Positions 8,541 to 16,855 of a stretch of DNA of 64,000 nt are shown here, piece after piece (positions within the stretch are counted from its first letter, which is position 1; each line of letters starts with the position of its first letter). The position numbers and the translations under genes were made by a program. Location: assembly GCF_008806595.1 (NCBI RefSeq), contig NZ_VZRB01000003.1, positions 186,001 through 250,000 on the forward strand, written 5' to 3'. The notes beneath the pieces are model-generated. The model was not told where the DNA came from. It saw only the letters and a list, made by a program, of their open reading frames with translations, and made no database searches. The stretch is from Streptomyces luteolifulvus. Its GTDB lineage: Bacteria; Actinomycetota; Actinomycetes; Streptomycetales; Streptomycetaceae.

Positions 8541-9466
8541 AGTCCGACCTTTCGGTAGCGGCGCATCAGGAGGCCGTATGCGGCGGCGATGAGGCCGAGG
8601 GTGACCAGGACGTACACCACTCCCTCGCCGTTGGTGGGTCCGACGCCGCCGGGGAACGCCGATTTCGCACCCAGGAACGCGGACTGCAGGCCGTCGATGA
8701 GCGTGACGGGCGAGAACAGGCCGATCCAGGTGATGGCTCCGGCGCTGCCCTGCCCGTCGCCGAGGGACTGCGCGTCGGCGATGGCCTGGAGCGTGGAGAC
8801 GGCGCCGTAGGAGATGGTCAGGACGGCGATCACGGCCGCGATGCCGAAGCCGCGGCGCGGGGTGACCGACGCGATGACCAGGCCGAGGCCGGCGAAGAGC
8901 AGTGAGAGCAGTGCCACGGAGACGAGTCCCTGCGCGAATCCCTTGGTGTGGTCGGCGAAGTCGAGCTTGGCCAGCAGCGCGCCCACATAGAGCACGAGCA
9001 GCGGGGCGGCGGTGAGGATGAACATCGCCGAGGCCAGCGCCGCGTACTTGGCGCGTACGTAGTCGGCGGTCTCGATGGGCCGCGAGAAGTACAGCGGGAC
9101 GGTCTTGAAGCGCAGGTCCCGCGAGACGGACTGGGGTGCCTGCGAGGCGACGTACAGGCTGATGACGGCCTGCATGATGATCGCGTAGCGCGTGTAGTCG
9201 ACGGGGAGGTCCTTCGCCTTCGTGGCGACGGCGACCGCGACCATGATGGCGGCGGGCACGCACATCACCACGAACAGCAGCATCGGCAGCACCTTGGACT
9301 TCACCGAGCGGCCGAGGCCGTAGGCGCCACGCAGGGACTGCGAGTACAGGGAGCGGCGGGCGTAGGCGCGGCCCAGGCGGGGGCCGTCGTAGGTGCGGTA
9401 GCCGATGTTGTGGATGCGGGTCTGTTCGCCCGACGGCGAGACCTGCAGGGGCTGCTCAACTGCCAT
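8537..9466 (-). CDS. ABC-2 type transporter permease
   Basis: The 309-residue membrane protein begins at MAVEQPLQVSPSGEQTRIHN. This start overlaps the preceding ATPase gene by 11 bp, and the coding frame upstream of it is only the opposite frame of that ATPase. A cytoplasmic N-terminus (RIHNIGYRTYDGPRLGR) is followed by a hydrophobic span (about residues 53-75) and five further spans. The motif SRDLRFKTVPLYFSRPIETADYVRAK is cut by the membrane topology into a cytoplasmic coupling loop. It should pair with the upstream ATPase. The substrate is unknown. Confidence 0.85.
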   Translation of the reverse strand: MAVEQPLQVSPSGEQTRIHNIGYRTYDGPRLGRAYARRSLYSQSLRGAYGLGRSVKSKVLPMLLFVVMCVPAAIMVAVAVATKAKDLPVDYTRYAIIMQAVISLYVASQAPQSVSRDLRFKTVPLYFSRPIETADYVRAKYAALASAMFILTAAPLLVLYVGALLAKLDFADHTKGFAQGLVSVALLSLLFAGLGLVIASVTPRRGFGIAAVIAVLTISYGAVSTLQAIADAQSLGDGQGSAGAITWIGLFSPVTLIDGLQSAFLGAKSAFPGGVGPTNGEGVVYVLVTLGLIAAAYGLLMRRYRKVGL

Positions 9467-10430
9467 GGCCGACCGCCTCCTTCCGCTGCTGCTGCTCGTC
9501 GCTGTCCTTGAAGACCTCCGAGATGTGGTGCCGGCGCTGCTCCATGCGGACCAGGCCGAGCCCGAGGTCGGCGACCACGTCGCGGACGAGGTCGTAGGTC
9601 TCCTCGCCCTGCGCGGTGAGCAGCAGGATGTGGCCGGCGCCGGGCAGGCCGCTGCCCTCGTGGACCTCGACCCCGCGCGTGTGGAGCGCTTCACGCACCG
9701 CGCGGGTGCCGTCCGGGTGGGCGTCGGTGTCGGTGACCTCGATCGCGAGGGTCGTGGTGGTCTGCGTGAAGTCGGTGGTGGAGCTGGAGCGCAGCAGCTT
9801 GCCGCCGTCGATCACGACGACGTGGTCGCAGGTGCGCTCCAGTTCGCCGAGCAGATGCGAGGTGACCAGGACCGAGATGCCGAAGTCGGTGTGGATGCGG
9901 CGGATCAGGCCGAGCATCTCGTCGCGGCCCACCGGGTCGAGGCCGTTGGTCGGCTCGTCCAGGAAGACCAGTTGCGGGTCGTGCACCAGGGCCTGGGCGA
10001 GCTTCACACGCTGCTTCATGCCGGTCGAGTAGCCGCCGATGGGGCGGTAGCGCTCCTCGTACAGACCGACGTGGCGCAGTGTGTCCGCGGTGCGCTCGCG
10101 CGCGGCGGCCGGCGGGAGTCCGGACATCCGGGCCATGTGGACGACGAACTCGGTGGCCGAGACGTCGGGCGGCAGGCAGTCGTGTTCCGGCATGTAGCCG
10201 ACCCGCTCACGGATGGCGCCGCCCTTGGTGGCGACGTCGAGGCCGAGCACTTCGGCGCGGCCCTCGGTGGCGGGGGACAGACCCAGCAGGATCTTGATCA
10301 GTGTGGACTTGCCGGCTCCGTTGGCTCCGACGAGTCCCGTCACACCGGGCCCGACATCCACGGAGAGCCGGTCAAGCGCGGTCACCCGGGGGAACCGCTT
10401 GCTCAGGCTTTCGGTCGCGATCACAGTCAC
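9456..10430 (-). CDS. ABC transporter ATP-binding protein
   Basis: The 324-residue ATPase is the first gene of the four-gene exporter operon. Walker A GANGAGKST lies near residue 32, the signature YSTGMKQRVKLAQAL near residue 130, Walker B LVFLDEPTNGLDP near residue 152 and the H-loop VTSHLLGELE near residue 187. The C-terminus ends in a charged tail. The GTG start is chosen because TACCGT lies exactly 7 nt upstream; an in-frame start 9 codons earlier is possible. Two ATPases with two permeases suggest either two exporters made together or a heteromeric one. Confidence 0.9.
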   Translation of the reverse strand: MTVIATESLSKRFPRVTALDRLSVDVGPGVTGLVGANGAGKSTLIKILLGLSPATEGRAEVLGLDVATKGGAIRERVGYMPEHDCLPPDVSATEFVVHMARMSGLPPAAARERTADTLRHVGLYEERYRPIGGYSTGMKQRVKLAQALVHDPQLVFLDEPTNGLDPVGRDEMLGLIRRIHTDFGISVLVTSHLLGELERTCDHVVVIDGGKLLRSSSTTDFTQTTTTLAIEVTDTDAHPDGTRAVREALHTRGVEVHEGSGLPGAGHILLLTAQGEETYDLVRDVVADLGLGLVRMEQRRHHISEVFKDSDEQQQRKEAVGHGS

Positions 10431-10437
10431 GTCCAAG

Positions 10438-10443
10438 ACGGTA
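10438..10443 (-). promoter_or_regulatory. -10 box of leaderless ABC operon promoter
   Basis: On the minus strand TACCGT is followed by 7 nt and the GTG start of the first ATPase gene. This marks the transcription start of the exporter operon. Confidence 0.55.
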
Positions 10444-10682
10444 GTGACGCGGACCACGTGCCGTCGTCAGACCGGAGAGCCGTCCTCGCATCAGACTCCA
10501 GATGTACGGGTCCCTAGGGGGCTCTCACCCTGAGGTCGAACAACGCCGCCACGCTTTTCCGCATCGGCGTGGCTTTCCCCGGCCGGGGCAGCCCTGTTGA
10601 CGTGGCGTCTAACAACTGCCACATTCGCGGTGTCATGTTACGGACACGTAGCGGGTTCGGACGGGACAGTGGGGGCGGCGGC

Positions 10683-12422
10683 ATGAGGGAACGCTGGGTG
10701 CGGACCGGCGGGGTCGAACTGTGCGTGGCCGAGCTGGGGGACCCGGCCCGGCCGACGGTCGTCCTCGTGCACGGCTACCCGGACAGCAAGGAGGTGTGGT
10801 CCGAGGTCGCCGCACGACTGGCGGCCCGCTTCCACGTCGTGCTGTACGACGTCCGCGGACACGGCCGGTCGAGCGCACCGCGGCCGCTGCGCGGCGGGTT
10901 CACGCTGGAGAAGCTGACGGACGACTTCCTCGCGGTCATCGACGCCGTCAGCCCGGACCGGCCGGTGCATCTGGTGGGGCACGACTGGGGCTCGGTGCAG
11001 TCCTGGGAGTTCGTCACCGTCAAGCGCACCGAGGGCCGCATCGCCTCCTTCACCTCGATGTCCGGTCCCTCCCTGGACCACATGGGCCACTGGATCAACA
11101 AGCGCCTGAAGCACCCCACTGTGCGCCGCATCGGCCAACTCCTCGACCAGGGAGCCAAGTCCTGGTACGTGTACCTGCTGCACACGCCCAGGCTGCCCGA
11201 ACTTGCCTGGCGCGGCCCGCTCGGCACACGCTGGCCGAAGATCCTGGAGCGCGTCGAGAAAGTCCCCGGCGGCGGCTACCCGACCTCGTCGCTGCCCACG
11301 GACGCGGCACACGGCGCCTGGCTGTACCGCGACAACGTACGGGCCCGGCTGCGCAGGCCTCGCACGGACGCGTACGCACACGCGCGCGTGCAGCTCATCA
11401 CTCCCCTCGGGGACGCGTTCCTGTCCCAGCAGCTCTACGACGAACTGGAGACGTGGGCCCCCGGGTCGGTCCGCCGGACGCTGCCCGCGCGGCACTGGAT
11501 CCCCCGCACCCGGCCCGATCAACTGGCCGCCTGGATCACCGAGTTCGTGACAGCCGCCGAGGACGGTACGCCCGAACCGACAGCGACCGGCAGGTACGCC
11601 GACCGGTTCGGCGGACAACTCGTCCTGGTCACCGGCGCGGGCAGCGGCATCGGGCGCGCGACTGCGCTGGCCTTCGCCGAGGCGGGCGCGCGCCTGGTGG
11701 CCGTCGACCGGGACGCCGAATCCGCCGCCCGCACCGCCGAGTCGGCCCTCACGCTGGGCGCGCCGGCCGCCTGGGCGGAGACGGTGGACGTCTCCGACGA
11801 GCAGGCCATGGAGAAGCTCGCCGGGAAGGTCGCCGCCGAGTACGGCGTGGTCGACATCCTGATCAACAATGCCGGAATCGGCCTGGCCGGCTCCTTCTTC
11901 GACACCACACCGGAGGACTGGAAGAAGGTCCTCGACGTCAACCTGTGGGGCGTCATCCACGGCTGCCGCCTCTTCGGAGGACGGATGGCCGAGCGGGGAC
12001 AGGGCGGCCACATCGTCAACATCGCGTCCGCAGCGGCCTATCAGCCGTCCAGGACACTGCCCGCCTACAGCACCTCCAAGGCGGCCGTGCTGATGCTGAG
12101 CGAGTGCCTTCGCGCCGAACTCGCAGGCCGGTCGATCGGCGTGACAGTGGTCTGCCCCGGCATCGTCAACACAGGCATCACCTCGACCGCGCGCTTCGCG
12201 GGCGTCGATGCGGAGGAGGAGAAGCGCCTTCGGAAGCGCGCCGCGCGGCTGTACGGACTGCGCAACTACCCACCGGAAAAGGTCGCCCACGCGATTCTCC
12301 GGGCCGTCGCGCGGAACGAGGCCGTCGTCCCGGTCACCCCCGAGGCCCGGGGCGCCCGCGTTCTGTCCCGTCTGGCACCGTGGACGCTACGGGCGGTCGC
12401 CCGGCTGAGGCCGCCCATGTGA
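10683..12422 (+). CDS. alpha/beta hydrolase - short-chain dehydrogenase fusion
   Basis: The 579-residue cytoplasmic protein has two catalytic domains. Residues ~1-300 are an alpha/beta hydrolase with the oxyanion motif HGYPDSKEVW and nucleophile elbow VGHDWGS near residue 100; the elbow residue is Asp, as in epoxide hydrolases and haloalkane dehalogenases, not Ser. Residues ~310-579 are a short-chain dehydrogenase/reductase with cofactor loop TGAGSGIG (about 317), NNAGI (about 394) and catalytic YSTSK (about 461). A start at ATG 10683 (GGGGGCGG upstream) is preferred; an in-frame ATG at 10629-10640 could add residues. The two activities may process one substrate in sequence. The physiological substrate is unknown. 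Confidence 0.88.
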   Translation: MRERWVRTGGVELCVAELGDPARPTVVLVHGYPDSKEVWSEVAARLAARFHVVLYDVRGHGRSSAPRPLRGGFTLEKLTDDFLAVIDAVSPDRPVHLVGHDWGSVQSWEFVTVKRTEGRIASFTSMSGPSLDHMGHWINKRLKHPTVRRIGQLLDQGAKSWYVYLLHTPRLPELAWRGPLGTRWPKILERVEKVPGGGYPTSSLPTDAAHGAWLYRDNVRARLRRPRTDAYAHARVQLITPLGDAFLSQQLYDELETWAPGSVRRTLPARHWIPRTRPDQLAAWITEFVTAAEDGTPEPTATGRYADRFGGQLVLVTGAGSGIGRATALAFAEAGARLVAVDRDAESAARTAESALTLGAPAAWAETVDVSDEQAMEKLAGKVAAEYGVVDILINNAGIGLAGSFFDTTPEDWKKVLDVNLWGVIHGCRLFGGRMAERGQGGHIVNIASAAAYQPSRTLPAYSTSKAAVLMLSECLRAELAGRSIGVTVVCPGIVNTGITSTARFAGVDAEEEKRLRKRAARLYGLRNYPPEKVAHAILRAVARNEAVVPVTPEARGARVLSRLAPWTLRAVARLRPPM

Positions 12423-12548
12423 TCAGGCTCCCCAGGGAGTTGAGAGCGAGCTGTCGAACGCGCAGTGGACATCTGGTACTTGGGTCGATTGGTCCCAAAC
12501 CCCATCCTGCCGAGTGATGTTGGCGAACTCCCGTGGACCGACGTCTAG

Positions 12549-12602
12549 TTGTCCACAGAGTCGCCAATTCCCCTGTGGATAACCGCACTTGGCTGTGGAC
12601 CA
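12549..12602. other. compact DnaA-box cluster upstream of kptA
   Basis: TTGTCCACA lies at 12549-12557 (plus), TTATCCACA at 12574-12582 (minus) and TGGTCCACA at 12594-12602 (minus, one mismatch), all within 54 bp. The 235-bp gap 12423-12658 holds no other recognisable element. The last box lies 57 bp before the kptA start, so DnaA binding here could also touch kptA transcription. Confidence 0.7.
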
Positions 12603-12658
12603 AACATCCGGAGCAAAATCATTCGCGTGATTCACATCTCTCCCGGCAGGCTGGGAGG

Positions 12659-13207
12659 ATGAATGAAAGACGCACCGTGAAGGTGTCGAAGTACCTCTCG
12701 AAGCATCTGCGTCACCAGCCGGAGCGGATCGGGCTGACGCTGGACGAGGGCGGCTGGGTCGAGATCGACGTGCTGATGGCCGCGGCCGCCGCGCATGGAT
12801 TCCGCATCACGCGGGACGAGCTGAACCATGTGGTCGCCGCCAACGACAAGCGGCGGTTCGCCGTCGAGGGCACCCGGATCCGCGCCAGCCAGGGCCACAC
12901 CGTCGAGGTCGATCTCGGCCTGTCCCCGGCGACCCCGCCGCCGTACCTCTATCACGGCACCGTGGCCCGCAACCTGGAGGCGATCCGCACCGAGGGGCTG
13001 CGGCCCATGACCCGGCACGACGTGCACCTCTCGCCGGATCGTGACACCGCGACCCGCGTCGGGGCACGCAGGGGCCGCCCCGTCGTTCTGTCCGTGGACG
13101 CGGGCGCCATGCACCGCGACGGCCATGTCTTCCATGTGAGCGCGAACGGGGTGTGGCTGACGAAGGCGGTACCGCCGCAGTACCTGCGAATTCCCGAGAC
13201 GCACTGA
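12659..13207 (+). CDS. kptA: RNA 2'-phosphotransferase (Tpt1/KptA family)
   Basis: The 182-residue protein transfers an internal RNA 2'-phosphate to NAD+, forming ADP-ribose 1''-2'' cyclic phosphate. Family marks are VSKYLSKHLRHQPERIGLTL (residues 8-27; winged-helix lobe with the Arg-His substrate contacts), YHGTVARNLEAI (NAD lobe, residues 97-108), GLRPMTRHDVHLS and the RRGRPVVLSVD strand. Length equals that of bacterial KptA. In eukaryotes the enzyme finishes tRNA splicing; in bacteria its natural RNA target is unknown. The ATG start gives the family N-terminus; the weak CAGGCT 6 nt upstream may be a leaderless -10. Confidence 0.93.
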   Translation: MNERRTVKVSKYLSKHLRHQPERIGLTLDEGGWVEIDVLMAAAAAHGFRITRDELNHVVAANDKRRFAVEGTRIRASQGHTVEVDLGLSPATPPPYLYHGTVARNLEAIRTEGLRPMTRHDVHLSPDRDTATRVGARRGRPVVLSVDAGAMHRDGHVFHVSANGVWLTKAVPPQYLRIPETH

Positions 13208-13232
13208 GCTGCCTTCCGACATGATCGGTGGT

Positions 13233-13676
13233 ATGGACCATCTCCCCACCACCGAGGCCGCTGTCACCGCGCTCCGGGCGATCGCCGCCGAGTACGCGCG
13301 TGAGATCGAGGTCACGCATGACATCGGCGCCGACCAGACATCCCGCCGCACCGCCGCGGGCGTCGGCGTCATCGCCGACCCGGACGGCTCCCTGCCTCAT
13401 GAGGCATACGCCGAGTTCGGCGGCATTCCCCGGGTGAGCGTGCGGCTCTACCCGGACGACGACGCACTGATCAGCATCGAGGGCGTCGAGTGCCCCGACA
13501 TCCCCCGCGACGACGTGCCCGCGTTCCTGCGCTCCGTCTTCGGCGGCCTCGCCTGGGTGAAGGCCCGCCGTTTCCCGCCCGGCCACTTCCTGATGGTGCC
13601 GCTGCCCGGCGGCCGTACCCACAAGGAGTACGTCGCGGTCGGCCTCAGCCCGTGGCTGAGCGGTCGGGTGCGATGA
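13233..13676 (+). CDS. conserved protein of unknown function
   Basis: The 147-residue soluble, acidic protein has no signal or membrane span. I do not recognise the family. Visible features are an N-terminal helix ([21 protein letters not shown]), a middle beta-rich part ([18 protein letters not shown]) and a Gly/His-containing C-terminus ([20 protein letters not shown]). The ATG at 13233 is chosen over 13221 because CATGAT lies 7 nt before it, the leaderless spacing seen across this window. It follows kptA by 25 bp on the same strand but appears to have its own promoter. Confidence 0.7.
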   Translation: MDHLPTTEAAVTALRAIAAEYAREIEVTHDIGADQTSRRTAAGVGVIADPDGSLPHEAYAEFGGIPRVSVRLYPDDDALISIEGVECPDIPRDDVPAFLRSVFGGLAWVKARRFPPGHFLMVPLPGGRTHKEYVAVGLSPWLSGRVR

Positions 13677-13688
13677 CCGTCGGTGACC

Positions 13689-13702
13689 GTTTCACGTGAA
13701 AC
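13689..13702. other. parS site (perfect 14-bp core)
   Basis: GTTTCACGTGAAAC is the centromere-like ParB-binding core. It lies between two same-direction genes, 14 bp before the -10 box of the LLM oxidoreductase gene, so bound ParB could overlap that promoter's -35 region. Confidence 0.85.
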
Positions 13703-13715
13703 CCGTTCGGCCGCA

Positions 13716-13721
13716 TACGCT
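13716..13721 (+). promoter_or_regulatory. -10 box of leaderless LLM oxidoreductase promoter
   Basis: TACGCT is followed by 7 nt and the ATG at 13729. The expected -35 position falls within the parS site immediately upstream. Confidence 0.55.
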
Positions 13722-13728
13722 CGAATCC

Positions 13729-14631
13729 ATGAGTCTGCGTCTGAGTACCTTGATCCTCCCCCACCGCCGCTGGCACGAGGGAGGTCGCGCCACCTGGCAG
13801 CGCGCGGAGCAGCTCGGCTTCCACACCGCTTTCACCTACGACCACCTCTCCTGGCGCAGTTTCCGGGACGGCCCGTGGTTCGGTGCTGTGCCGACGCTGA
13901 CCGCCGCCGCGGCCGCCACCGACCACCTCCGCCTGGGCACCCTGGTGACCTCGCCCAACTTCCGCCACCCGGTGACCCTCGCCAAGGAGCTGATCTCCCT
14001 CGACGACATCTCCGGCGGCCGGATCACGCTCGGCATCGGCGCGGGCGGTAACGGCTTCGACGCCACCGCGCTCGGCCAGGAGCCATGGGCCCCGCGCGAG
14101 CGCGCCGACCGGCTCGGTGAGTTCGTCCCGCTGCTGGACCGGCTGCTGACCGAGGACTCGGTGTCGTACGAGGGCGACTTCTACTCGGCCCACGAGGCGC
14201 GCAACATCCCGGGCTGTGTGCAGCGCCCCCGGCTGCCCTTCGCGGTGGCCGCGACCGGGCCGCGCGGGATACGGCTCGCCGCGCGGTACGGACAGGCGTG
14301 GGTGACCACCGGCGACCCCAAGCTGTATGCGGACGGCACGCCCGAGCAGTCGGTTCAGGCCATTCGCGGGCAGGCCGAGAAGCTGGCCGACGCGTGCGCC
14401 GAGATCGGCCGGGACACGGCCGGTCTCGACAAGATCCTGCTCACCGGTTTCACCCCGGACCGTGCCCGGCCGCTGGAGTCGCTCGACGCGTTCGTGGACT
14501 TCGCCGGACGCCACCGGGACCTGGGTTTCACCGAGATCGTCGTCCACTGGCCCATTGCCGGCACGGACTTCGCCGCGGACGAGAAGGTCTTCGAGCAGAT
14601 CGCCATGGAGGCGTCCGCCCAACTGGACTGA
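13729..14631 (+). CDS. LLM-class (luciferase-like) flavin/F420-dependent oxidoreductase
   Basis: The 300-residue cytoplasmic TIM-barrel enzyme belongs to the bacterial luciferase superfamily. Evidence includes the opening [11 protein letters not shown], the [26 protein letters not shown] segment (here split around residues 70-95), [13 protein letters not shown] near residue 97 and the C-terminal [10 protein letters not shown] strand. Actinobacterial members usually use coenzyme F420 rather than FMN; which one applies here is not decided by the sequence. The substrate is unknown. The start is fixed by the leaderless promoter; an upstream in-frame ATG at 13696 would overlap the parS site. Confidence 0.85.
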   Translation: MSLRLSTLILPHRRWHEGGRATWQRAEQLGFHTAFTYDHLSWRSFRDGPWFGAVPTLTAAAAATDHLRLGTLVTSPNFRHPVTLAKELISLDDISGGRITLGIGAGGNGFDATALGQEPWAPRERADRLGEFVPLLDRLLTEDSVSYEGDFYSAHEARNIPGCVQRPRLPFAVAATGPRGIRLAARYGQAWVTTGDPKLYADGTPEQSVQAIRGQAEKLADACAEIGRDTAGLDKILLTGFTPDRARPLESLDAFVDFAGRHRDLGFTEIVVHWPIAGTDFAADEKVFEQIAMEASAQLD

Positions 14632-14725
14632 GCCGATGGAGTGCGACGCTGCGGGTGAGGGCGGTAACCACTCACCTGTGCGGACTCCCGCACGACCGTG
14701 CGGGCATATGCGGGAGAATGGCGGG

Positions 14726-15595
14726 GTGACCTCAGCGACTCGACAGCCCGCGCCCCCGGCCCGCACCGTCCCGCCCCGGCTGATCGCCACCGACCTCGAC
14801 GGCACTCTGCTGCGGGACGACAAGTCGGTGTCCCCGCGCACGGTCGCCGCCCTCGCGGCGGCCGAGGAGGCGGGCATCGAGGTCTTCTTCGTCACCGGCC
14901 GCCCGGCCCGCTGGATGGACGTCGTCAGCGGACACGTCCATGGACACGGCCTGGCGATCTGCGGCAACGGCGCCGCCGTGGTCGACCTGCACGGCGGCCC
15001 CGGCACGCACCGGTTCGTGAAGGTGCGGGAACTGGCCCGGGAGAACGCCCTCGACGCCGTACGGCTGCTGCGGCAGGCGGCGCCCGGCACGATGTACGCG
15101 GTCGAGCAGACGTACGGCTTCCACCAGGAGCCGGACTACCCGAAGCTGCACATGGAGATCCCCGACAGCCTCGTACCCGCCGAAGGGGTTCTCGCGCCGG
15201 ACGGGCCCGGCGCCGACGAGCCGGTCCTCAAGATCCTCGCGTTCCACCCCGAGATGGAACCGGACGCGTTCCTCACCCTCGCCCGGCTCGCCATCGGCGA
15301 CCGTGCCAACGTCACCCGCTCCAGCCCCAGCGCCCTGCTGGAGATCAGCGGCCCCGGCGTCTCCAAGGCCAGCACGCTCGCCCTGTGCTGCGCCGAGCGC
15401 GGCATCTCCCACGAGGAGGTCGTCGCCTTCGGGGACATGCCGAACGACGTCGAGATGCTGACCTGGGCGGGCCAGTCGTACGCGATGGGCAACGCACACC
15501 CGGATGTGCTCGCGGCCGCGTCGGGACGGACGGTAGCCAACAACGACGACGGTGTGGCGATCGTGATCGAGCGGATGCTGGCGGAACGGGCGTAG
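14726..15595 (+). CDS. HAD-superfamily hydrolase (Cof type)
   Basis: The 289-residue predicted phosphatase has motif [12 protein letters not shown] near residue 23, motif II/T region [11 protein letters not shown], cap domain in the middle, and motif [13 protein letters not shown] near residue 236 followed by [15 protein letters not shown]. It is related to the HAD enzyme at 5225-6037. The GTG start has GAGAAT 6 nt upstream; an in-frame ATG at 14708 would add six residues. It is convergent with the M23 peptidase gene. The substrate is unassigned. Confidence 0.87.
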   Translation: MTSATRQPAPPARTVPPRLIATDLDGTLLRDDKSVSPRTVAALAAAEEAGIEVFFVTGRPARWMDVVSGHVHGHGLAICGNGAAVVDLHGGPGTHRFVKVRELARENALDAVRLLRQAAPGTMYAVEQTYGFHQEPDYPKLHMEIPDSLVPAEGVLAPDGPGADEPVLKILAFHPEMEPDAFLTLARLAIGDRANVTRSSPSALLEISGPGVSKASTLALCCAERGISHEEVVAFGDMPNDVEMLTWAGQSYAMGNAHPDVLAAASGRTVANNDDGVAIVIERMLAERA

Positions 15596-15656
15596 GCGCC
15601 ACCACGGACGGAGACCCCACCCGCACCGCCCTGTCCGACCGGACAGCCCTGGTTCG

Positions 15657-16721
15657 CTAGCCGATCGGCACCCCTCGCGACGTCAGCCATGGCACCGGGT
15701 TGATCGCCGAGCCCGATTCCGGTGTGACCCGTACCTCGAAGTGCAGATGCGGTCCGGTGGAGTTGCCGCTCGTGCCCGACTGCCCGATCCACTGCCCGGT
15801 GGCAACGCGTTCCCCCTGGTCGACGGTGACGGCCGCGAGATGGGCGTAGTGGGTGTAGTAGCCGCCCTGGTGCTCGATCACGATCTCGATGCCGAACGGG
15901 CCACCGCACGACACCTTCACCACGCGGCCGGCGCCGACCGTGCGCACGGGCGTGCCGATCGGCACCGCGAAGTCCTGTCCGGTGTGCCGGTTCGCCCACC
16001 GTGAACCGCCGCTGCCGAACGACGCGGACAGCTCGTACCGCTCCACCGGCGCGACCCACGCGCGCGTGAGGTCCGTCGGAGGCTGGTCCAGCCGGACGGC
16101 ACCGCGGCAGGAACCGGCAGCGACGGAGGCGTTCGCCTGGTCCTGCAACTGCCACCGCGCCGCTTCGAGCTTCTGCTCGATCCCCTGCTTCAGCTCGGCG
16201 AGCTCGGTGTTCCGCTTGTCCAGCGCCTGCCAGGCCGCGGCGGCCTTCGCCTCGTCCGCGGCGAGCCGTGCCTCGGCCCGGCGGCTCTTGGTGATGGCGT
16301 TGTTGACGGCGAGATCCGCCTGCCACACGGCGTGCTGACCGCGCATCAGCTCCTCCGGGTTGTCCGCCAGGATCATCTGCGCGGCGAGCGGCAGACCGCC
16401 GCCGTCACGGTACTGGGCCCGTGCGATACGGCCCAGGTCCCCGCGCATGACGGCGATATCCCGCCGCTCGCGGTCGAGGAGCTCCTCCAGCCGCTGCGCC
16501 CGCACGCGCTGCGCCTCGGCCTCGCTGCGCCCCGCCTCGTACTGCTGCGTGGCCAGGGCAGCGTCCTCATAGAGGCGCGCCACCTGGCCGCTGAGCCCGG
16601 AGTCGGTGCCGCCCTCGGTGCCGTCGCCGTCGCCCGCCGCGCCCGCCGGGCGGGCCATGAGCAGGGCGAGCGCACACAGCAGTACGGGAACGAGCAGCGG
16701 ACGGCGGCGAAGTGATCGCAT
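15657..16721 (-). CDS. secreted M23-family (LytM) peptidoglycan endopeptidase
   Basis: The 354-residue protein has a Sec signal peptide (MRSLRRRPLLVPVLLCALAL, cleavage near AGA, residue ~28). Residues ~45-200 form a charged coiled coil, and an M23 domain follows (~225-345). Zinc ligands are visible in HTGQDFAV (HxxxD) and in HLHFE near the C-terminus. It should cut peptide cross-links or regulate other hydrolases outside the membrane; coiled-coil plus LytM is the architecture of EnvC/NlpD-like and Mycobacterium RipA-partner proteins. It lies 134 bp downstream of cydCD on the same strand. A start 8 codons upstream is possible. Confidence 0.88.
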   Translation of the reverse strand: MRSLRRRPLLVPVLLCALALLMARPAGAAGDGDGTEGGTDSGLSGQVARLYEDAALATQQYEAGRSEAEAQRVRAQRLEELLDRERRDIAVMRGDLGRIARAQYRDGGGLPLAAQMILADNPEELMRGQHAVWQADLAVNNAITKSRRAEARLAADEAKAAAAWQALDKRNTELAELKQGIEQKLEAARWQLQDQANASVAAGSCRGAVRLDQPPTDLTRAWVAPVERYELSASFGSGGSRWANRHTGQDFAVPIGTPVRTVGAGRVVKVSCGGPFGIEIVIEHQGGYYTHYAHLAAVTVDQGERVATGQWIGQSGTSGNSTGPHLHFEVRVTPESGSAINPVPWLTSRGVPIG

Positions 16722-16855
16722 GTCAGCGATCGTGGCCCGCACCACGGTTCGCGGTCCTGTTCAAGGCGTACGGTTGGGGGAACCGTTGCTGCGGACGGGG
16801 CACACGCCCGACTGGTGCCGTGCGACGGGTTCGGCCGCCGGGGCCCCGGAGACCG

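Noticed and set aside
14708..14725. Alternative ATG start of the second HAD gene
   Set aside because: It is possible, but the GTG at 14726 has a -10-like GAGAAT at leaderless spacing. It is left as an alternative rather than the main call.
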